Source of the DNA: Bryobacterales bacterium
GTDB taxonomy: Bacteria > Acidobacteriota > Terriglobia > Bryobacterales > Bryobacteraceae
Assembly: GCA_003142355.1 (NCBI GenBank)
Contig: PLMF01000309.1
Location: forward strand, 1 to 14,517
Direction: 5' to 3'
Length of the DNA stretch: 14,517 bases
The number at the start of each line of letters is the position of its first letter. Within the stretch, counting starts at the first letter, position 1. The position numbers and the translations under genes are program-made. Below are positions 14,199-14,517 of this stretch, in pieces. Below the pieces are notes generated by a model. The model worked only from the letters and a program-made list of their open reading frames with translations, was not told the origin of the DNA and did no database searches.

Positions 14199-14341
14199 GT
14201 GGATCCTACAACAGTGATTCTCGCACGGATCGACGAGGCGTTGGCTGGCCCACGCGCCCGGATGCCAGCAACACGAGGCAGTGAACTCCAGCTATAGTGA
14301 GTAGTCTCCGGGATCCGTTTATCCGGTTTAGGAGCTCACTC
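14199..14341. promoter_or_regulatory. Divergent intergenic region between GH127/146 and GH29 genes
   Basis: Both genes must be transcribed from this 143-base stretch. A TATAGT hexamer (14293-14298) could be a rightward -10 but has no good -35. GGATCC occurs twice (14202-14207 and 14311-14316) and CCGGGAT/ATCCGG form a weak imperfect inverted repeat around 14309-14326. No copy of the LacI-like operator seen at 8398 and 8481 is present here. Confidence 0.3.
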
Positions 14342-14517
14342 ATGACGATCACCAGACGCCAGGCGCTGGCGGCCATCGGCGCGCCGGCCATTCTCAAACG
14401 CGCGCGGGCCGCCGGAGCGCAATTGGAGATCACGCCTGGGCCTTTCAAGGGTACGCGTGAATCGCTGAAGACCTGGCAGGTCCCCGCCTGGTATCGCGAC
14501 GCCAAGTTCGGCATCTG
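14342..14517 (+). CDS. Tat-exported GH29 alpha-L-fucosidase, N-terminal part (cut by window end)
   Basis: Only 58 codons are present. The protein begins MTITRRQALAAIGAPAIL, a Tat-like signal, and residues 45-58 read WQVPAWYRDAKFGI, the typical opening of the GH29 alpha-L-fucosidase barrel, where families show 'W-x-x-DAKFGIWAHWG'. AGGAG (14330-14334) stands seven bases before the ATG. These retaining enzymes release alpha-L-fucose from plant or animal glycans. Catalytic residues lie beyond the window, so activity cannot be judged. It may provide the fucosidase function that the broken GH95 at 8553 no longer can. Some other DUF/GH families share the DAKFGI opening, so GH29 is likely but not certain. 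Confidence 0.72.
   Translation, partial: MTITRRQALAAIGAPAILKRARAAGAQLEITPGPFKGTRESLKTWQVPAWYRDAKFGI

Noticed and set aside
12327..14297. 656-codon open frame on the plus strand opposite the GH127/146 gene
   Set aside because: It mirrors the real minus-strand gene, is arginine-rich without any recognisable motif, and has no ribosome site.
1..14517. CRISPR arrays, tRNA or rRNA genes, insertion sequences, phage genes
   Set aside because: No spaced direct repeats, cloverleaf, transposase-like or phage-like coding sequence was seen on either strand.

Overview
The window is GC-rich, densely coded DNA carrying a large share of exported carbohydrate-active enzymes. Several of these begin with twin-arginine (Tat) signals of the form N/S/T-RR-x-x-L. 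Together with the family mix (secreted LarA-like, mandelate-racemase-like and RraA-like proteins, GH51, GH43, GH127/146, GH29, type-B esterase) this resembles the Acidobacteriota, in particular the Solibacter/Bryobacter group. That placement is an inference from gene content; the window holds no rRNA or marker gene.

Layout. Positions 1-434 are non-coding and hold a pyrimidine-rich imperfect repeat (122-272) and a small inverted repeat (316-337). Positions 435-4178 are a same-strand run of three genes: a Tat-exported LarA-like nickel-pincer racemase/epimerase, a Tat-exported galactonate-dehydratase-like enolase-superfamily enzyme, and a Sec-exported RraA-like protein. A long REP-like hairpin (4211-4280) separates them from a Tat-exported GH51 alpha-L-arabinofuranosidase (4396-6543). 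A type-B carboxylesterase (6566-8254, minus) converges on GH51; a tiny unlisted-length ORF of 35 codons (8266-8373, minus) lies just ahead of it. The divergent region 8374-8552 carries two LacI-family-like palindromes, each placed on a plausible promoter. To its right is a decayed GH95 alpha-L-fucosidase start (8553 onward), whose reading frame ends in an ATGA overlap with a secreted beta-rich protein of unknown function (8942-9682), followed by a GH43 enzyme with a ricin-like C-terminal domain (9730-11184). Then come a zinc-less MDR quinone-oxidoreductase-like protein (11250-12209), a GH127/GH146-type beta-L-arabinofuranosidase on the minus strand (12243-14198), and the first 58 codons of a GH29 alpha-L-fucosidase running off the window (14342 onward).

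How the genes may work together. The hydrolases point to arabinose- and fucose-bearing plant polymers (pectic arabinan/RG-I side chains, arabinogalactan or hydroxyproline-linked arabinosides, fucosylated hemicellulose): GH51 and GH43 for alpha-L-arabinose, GH127/146 for beta-L-arabinose, GH29 and the former GH95 for fucose, and the esterase for acyl decorations. The 435-4178 run looks like an exported sugar-acid module: 2-epimerisation, dehydration, and a possible 2-keto-acid lyase step, all with signal peptides although these families are usually cytoplasmic. This is the most unusual system in the window.
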